A stretch of 64,000 nucleotides of DNA from Buchnera aphidicola (Cinara curtihirsuta) (GTDB lineage: Bacteria > Pseudomonadota > Gammaproteobacteria > Enterobacterales > Enterobacteriaceae), in NCBI RefSeq assembly GCF_900698895.1, contig NZ_LR217700.1, positions 369,210-433,209 of the forward strand. Direction: 5' to 3'. Numbering within the stretch: the stretch's first letter is position 1; the number at the start of each line of letters is the position of its first letter. The translations under genes and the position numbers were made by a program. The notes beneath the pieces were generated by a model, which saw nothing but the letters and a program-made list of their open reading frames with translations, did not search any database and was not told the DNA's origin. This document shows positions 61,651 through 64,000 of the stretch, piece by piece.

Positions 61651-61983
61651 ATGCCTAAAATAGTATTTTACCCACAAAAATTTATTTTACCTAAAGGTTT
61701 ATCTGTTAAAGGTAAAACAGGAGAAACAATTCTTGATATAGCTTTATCAAATAAAATTAAAATGGAACATGCTTGTGAAAAATCTTGCGCATGCTGTACT
61801 TGTCATTGCATAATAAGAAAAGGATTTTATTCTTTATCAAAATGTGAAGAAAAAGAAGAAGATTTATTAGACAAAGCATGGGGGTTAGAAAAATTTAGTC
61901 GTCTAGGATGTCAAGCGCGTTTAGGAACTAAAGATATTGAAGTTGAAATTCCAATATATAATGTTAATTATGTAAATGAATAA
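61651..61983 (+). CDS. fdx: [2Fe-2S] ferredoxin of the isc cluster
   Basis: Electron donor for cluster assembly. Ligands Cys42, Cys48, Cys51 and Cys87 are at the E. coli positions, in HACEKSCACCTCHC and GCQAR. The ATG at 61651, with GGAAA upstream, gives MPKIVFYPQK and 110 residues (E. coli 111); an in-frame TTG four codons earlier is less likely. Fpr is the probable reductase. It converges on der. Confidence 0.97.
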   Translation: MPKIVFYPQKFILPKGLSVKGKTGETILDIALSNKIKMEHACEKSCACCTCHCIIRKGFYSLSKCEEKEEDLLDKAWGLEKFSRLGCQARLGTKDIEVEIPIYNVNYVNE

Positions 61984-62016
61984 AAAAAATAATATTATGA
62001 ATAAAATTTTAATAAT

Positions 62017-63390
62017 TCAATTTATTGATTTTATATAAGGATTTATACTTTTTTTAAAAAAGAATTGAATGGGTGTATTCGGGATTTGTAATTCTTTTTG
62101 AAAGAAATGCATTAAATATTTTTTATATGTTCTAGATACATATTGTATTTGTGTACCATGAATTATAATAAATAATGGATTTTTTTTACCTAAATGTGCA
62201 TATTTTAATCGTATTACTTTTCCTGTTACACCCGCAGGTAAAGGATGTTGAATTATAGCTTTATTTAATATTTTTGTTAAAAATGAAGAACTAAAAGTTT
62301 TTAATGATTCTTGATAAATAAAATTAATATGATGAATAAATTTTTTTAATCCCTTTTTATGTAGAGCTGACATATAAATTATTTTAATATTCTTTATAAA
62401 TTTTAAACGATTATTAATAATCTTTTTTATTTCATTTTTTTTACTTTTTAATATTAAATCCCATTTATTTACTACTATAAAAAAAGTACAATTTGATTTT
62501 ATAACTAAATTAATTATAGATAAATCCTGTGCATAAATTTCTGTATTAGCATCTAGAACAACAATAGATATATTATTTTTATTTATTATATTTATAGATC
62601 TTTTTTCAGAAACTTTTTCTAGAATTATTTTTCTTTTATTTTTTTTTTTTATACCAGCGGTATCTGTAAAAATATATTCAATATTTTTATTATTTAATGA
62701 AACTTTAATTATATCTCTAGTAGTGCCTGGTATAGAACTTGTAATTATTCTATTATAATTTACCAAACTATTAATAATAGAAGATTTACCTACATTAGGT
62801 TTTCCAATAAAACAAATTCTTATTTTTATACGACAGTTAAATTTATCATATAAAACTGTTTTTATTTCTTTTTCTTTTATTATTTTTTTTGAAGAAATAT
62901 ATATTTCTTTCAATAAATTAGACAAACCTTTTTTATGTGAAACAGAAATTTTATAAATTTTCTTTATACCAAAACGATAAAAATCAATTATTTTTTCTTC
63001 ATTACTAATTCTATCAATTTTATTTATTACAAGTATTATAAATTTATTCTCTTTTCTTATTTTTTTTAAAATATAAAAATCTAATTCTTGAATTCCTTCA
63101 CAAGCATCTACAACAAAAATAACAAAATGTGATTCTTTTATAGAAAATTTTGTCTGATTATAAGATTCTATTTTTATAGAATTTTTTTTTTCTTTTTTTT
63201 TAAAAAAATCAATTCCTGCTGTATCAATAATACAAAATTTTTTTTTTTTTATTATACAAAAACCATAATTTCGATCACGAGTTGTTTTTTTTTTATTACT
63301 TATAAGTGAAGAATTAGTTTTAGTTAATAAATTAAATAAACTAGATTTTCCTACATTAGATCGACCTATTAAAGAAATAATTGGAATCAT
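62017..63390 (-). CDS. der: Ribosome-assembly GTPase Der (EngA)
   Basis: Double GTPase needed for 50S maturation. The first G domain starts IGRSNVGKSSLF (7-18) and has DTAGI near 56; the second has GKPNVGKSSI near 196, SIPGTTRD and DTAGI again. The C-terminal KH-like domain is present from about 345, with QHPLPAGVTGK. It has 457 residues (E. coli 490), the loss being in the acidic linker and C-terminal tail. An in-frame run of 13 A on the coding strand lies near codon 50 (63238-63250). Its ATG overlaps the yfgM stop by one base. Confidence 0.96.
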   Translation of the reverse strand: MIPIISLIGRSNVGKSSLFNLLTKTNSSLISNKKKTTRDRNYGFCIIKKKKFCIIDTAGIDFFKKKEKKNSIKIESYNQTKFSIKESHFVIFVVDACEGIQELDFYILKKIRKENKFIILVINKIDRISNEEKIIDFYRFGIKKIYKISVSHKKGLSNLLKEIYISSKKIIKEKEIKTVLYDKFNCRIKIRICFIGKPNVGKSSIINSLVNYNRIITSSIPGTTRDIIKVSLNNKNIEYIFTDTAGIKKKNKRKIILEKVSEKRSINIINKNNISIVVLDANTEIYAQDLSIINLVIKSNCTFFIVVNKWDLILKSKKNEIKKIINNRLKFIKNIKIIYMSALHKKGLKKFIHHINFIYQESLKTFSSSFLTKILNKAIIQHPLPAGVTGKVIRLKYAHLGKKNPLFIIIHGTQIQYVSRTYKKYLMHFFQKELQIPNTPIQFFFKKSINPYIKSIN

Positions 63391-63893
63391 TACATTTTTT
63401 TCTCTTTACAATAAGAAGGAATATTTTTTTTATTTTTTCTAAATATATTAATCCAAGATTGATCATAAACATTATTAATTATTTTTAAAGCTAAAGGAAA
63501 TTTTTTTTGTTTAATATAAACCTTTACTAAATTTAAATTTATTAAATTTTTTAAATTTTCTTCTTTAGTATACGATAAAATTTCCTTAAATATCAAAATT
63601 GATTCTGTATATTTTTTTTGAAAAAATAATTGTTTTGCCAAATTAATTCCAATAAGTGTTCCATATATATTTTTATTTTTTTTAAAAAAATTTTTTTTAC
63701 ACTCCAGGGAATATTTTTCTTTTTTTTGAAAATCATCTATTATTTTTACAAACTCTTCTATATTTTGATTCAATATTTTTTTTTTATTTATTTTATTCAT
63801 TACAATAGTACAGATTGATAAAGATAAAATTAAAAAAAATAAAATTGAAAAAAAATATTTTTTATACGAGATAAAAAAATTTATATATTTCAT
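63390..63893 (-). CDS. yfgM: Ancillary SecYEG translocon subunit YfgM, shortened
   Basis: Single-pass inner-membrane protein with a periplasmic TPR-like domain. One hydrophobic segment (YFFSILFFLILSLSICTIVM) follows a basic N-terminus, and NKNIYGTLIGINLAKQLFFQKKYTESI plus the LKNLINLNLVKVYIKQKKFPLALKII repeat match E. coli YfgM. From the ATG at 63893 it has 167 residues (E. coli 206); the last TPR-like part is missing. An in-frame TTG twelve codons upstream is the alternative start. In E. coli bamB lies between yfgM and der; it is absent here. Confidence 0.85.
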   Translation of the reverse strand: MKYINFFISYKKYFFSILFFLILSLSICTIVMNKINKKKILNQNIEEFVKIIDDFQKKEKYSLECKKNFFKKNKNIYGTLIGINLAKQLFFQKKYTESILIFKEILSYTKEENLKNLINLNLVKVYIKQKKFPLALKIINNVYDQSWINIFRKNKKNIPSYCKEKKM

Positions 63894-64000
63894 ATATATG
63901 ATCTTTATTTTAAGAGTTAAAATAATCAATTTATTTACTAATTTTTTAAAATATTACCACAATTTATTTTTCATTTCAATTTATTTTTTATATATATATA

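Noticed and set aside
1-64000. Mobile elements, CRISPR arrays, prophage or horizontally acquired islands
   Set aside because: I saw no transposase, integrase, direct-repeat array or block with foreign composition; gene order is ancestral throughout.

Overview
The window reads as a piece of a strongly reduced, very A+T-rich genome of an insect endosymbiont, most likely a Buchnera aphidicola lineage. The evidence is gene content and order. Almost every gene is an Escherichia coli-type gammaproteobacterial orthologue in ancestral order with genes removed between survivors. Genes for amino acids supplied to an aphid host are kept (aroE, aroB, aroK, dapF, ilvC, ilvD). The left edge has aroE next to tRNA-Glu, the arrangement known from the Buchnera 23S-5S rRNA operon, so rrl probably lies just outside base 1. 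I see no insertion sequences, phage genes, CRISPR arrays or transferred islands. The host assignment rests on my memory of Buchnera gene order, not on a search.

Layout. 1-2800: tRNA-Glu, aroE, def, fmt. 2800-21200: one long leftward block holding the alpha, spc, S10 and str operons (rplQ to rpsL, with rpoA, secY, tuf and fusA). 21300-22400: tusB, tusC, tusD. 22600-26150: trpS, rpe, aroB, aroK. 26300-28600: tRNA-Ser, nfuA, bioH, ssb. 28850-36850: dusA, dnaB, ruvX, hemW, trmB, mutY joined to yggX, sbcB. 36900-39000: tRNA-Asn, tRNA-Ile(CAT), a decayed dut, rplI, rpsR, rpsF. 39300-45000: miaA, pgi, tRNA-Gly, rpmE, hslV, hslU. 45000-51600: zapB, fpr, an unrecognised 297-residue protein, dapF, cyaY, tRNA-Pro, tRNA-His, tRNA-Arg, rho, trxA. 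51700-57450: rep, ilvC, ilvD, tRNA-Trp. 57700-63900: iscS, iscU, hscB, hscA, fdx, der, yfgM.

How it works together. Most of the window serves translation: 29 ribosomal proteins, two elongation factors, start-codon formylation and deformylation, and tRNA modification by TusBCD, MiaA, DusA and TrmB. The second theme is Fe-S assembly: IscS, IscU, HscB, HscA, Fdx, NfuA and CyaY, with IscA and IscR missing from the locus. Biosynthesis is limited to shikimate, branched-chain and lysine steps plus BioH.

The most interesting pattern concerns long A tracts. tusC, dut, dapF and hscA are each broken by one base at a run of 10 or 11 A, and one added A restores a full-length reading frame in every case. 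At mutY-yggX an A11 run does the reverse: it removes the mutY stop and fuses two genes in frame. Runs of 11, 12, 13 and 22 A elsewhere stay in frame. This fits either transcriptional slippage rescuing these genes, which has been described in insect endosymbionts, or homopolymer errors in the assembly. Other points are a dut product without its catalytic motifs, an HscA without its C-terminal lid, competing hairpins between tuf and rpsJ, and a conserved-looking hairpin between rpsQ and rplN.
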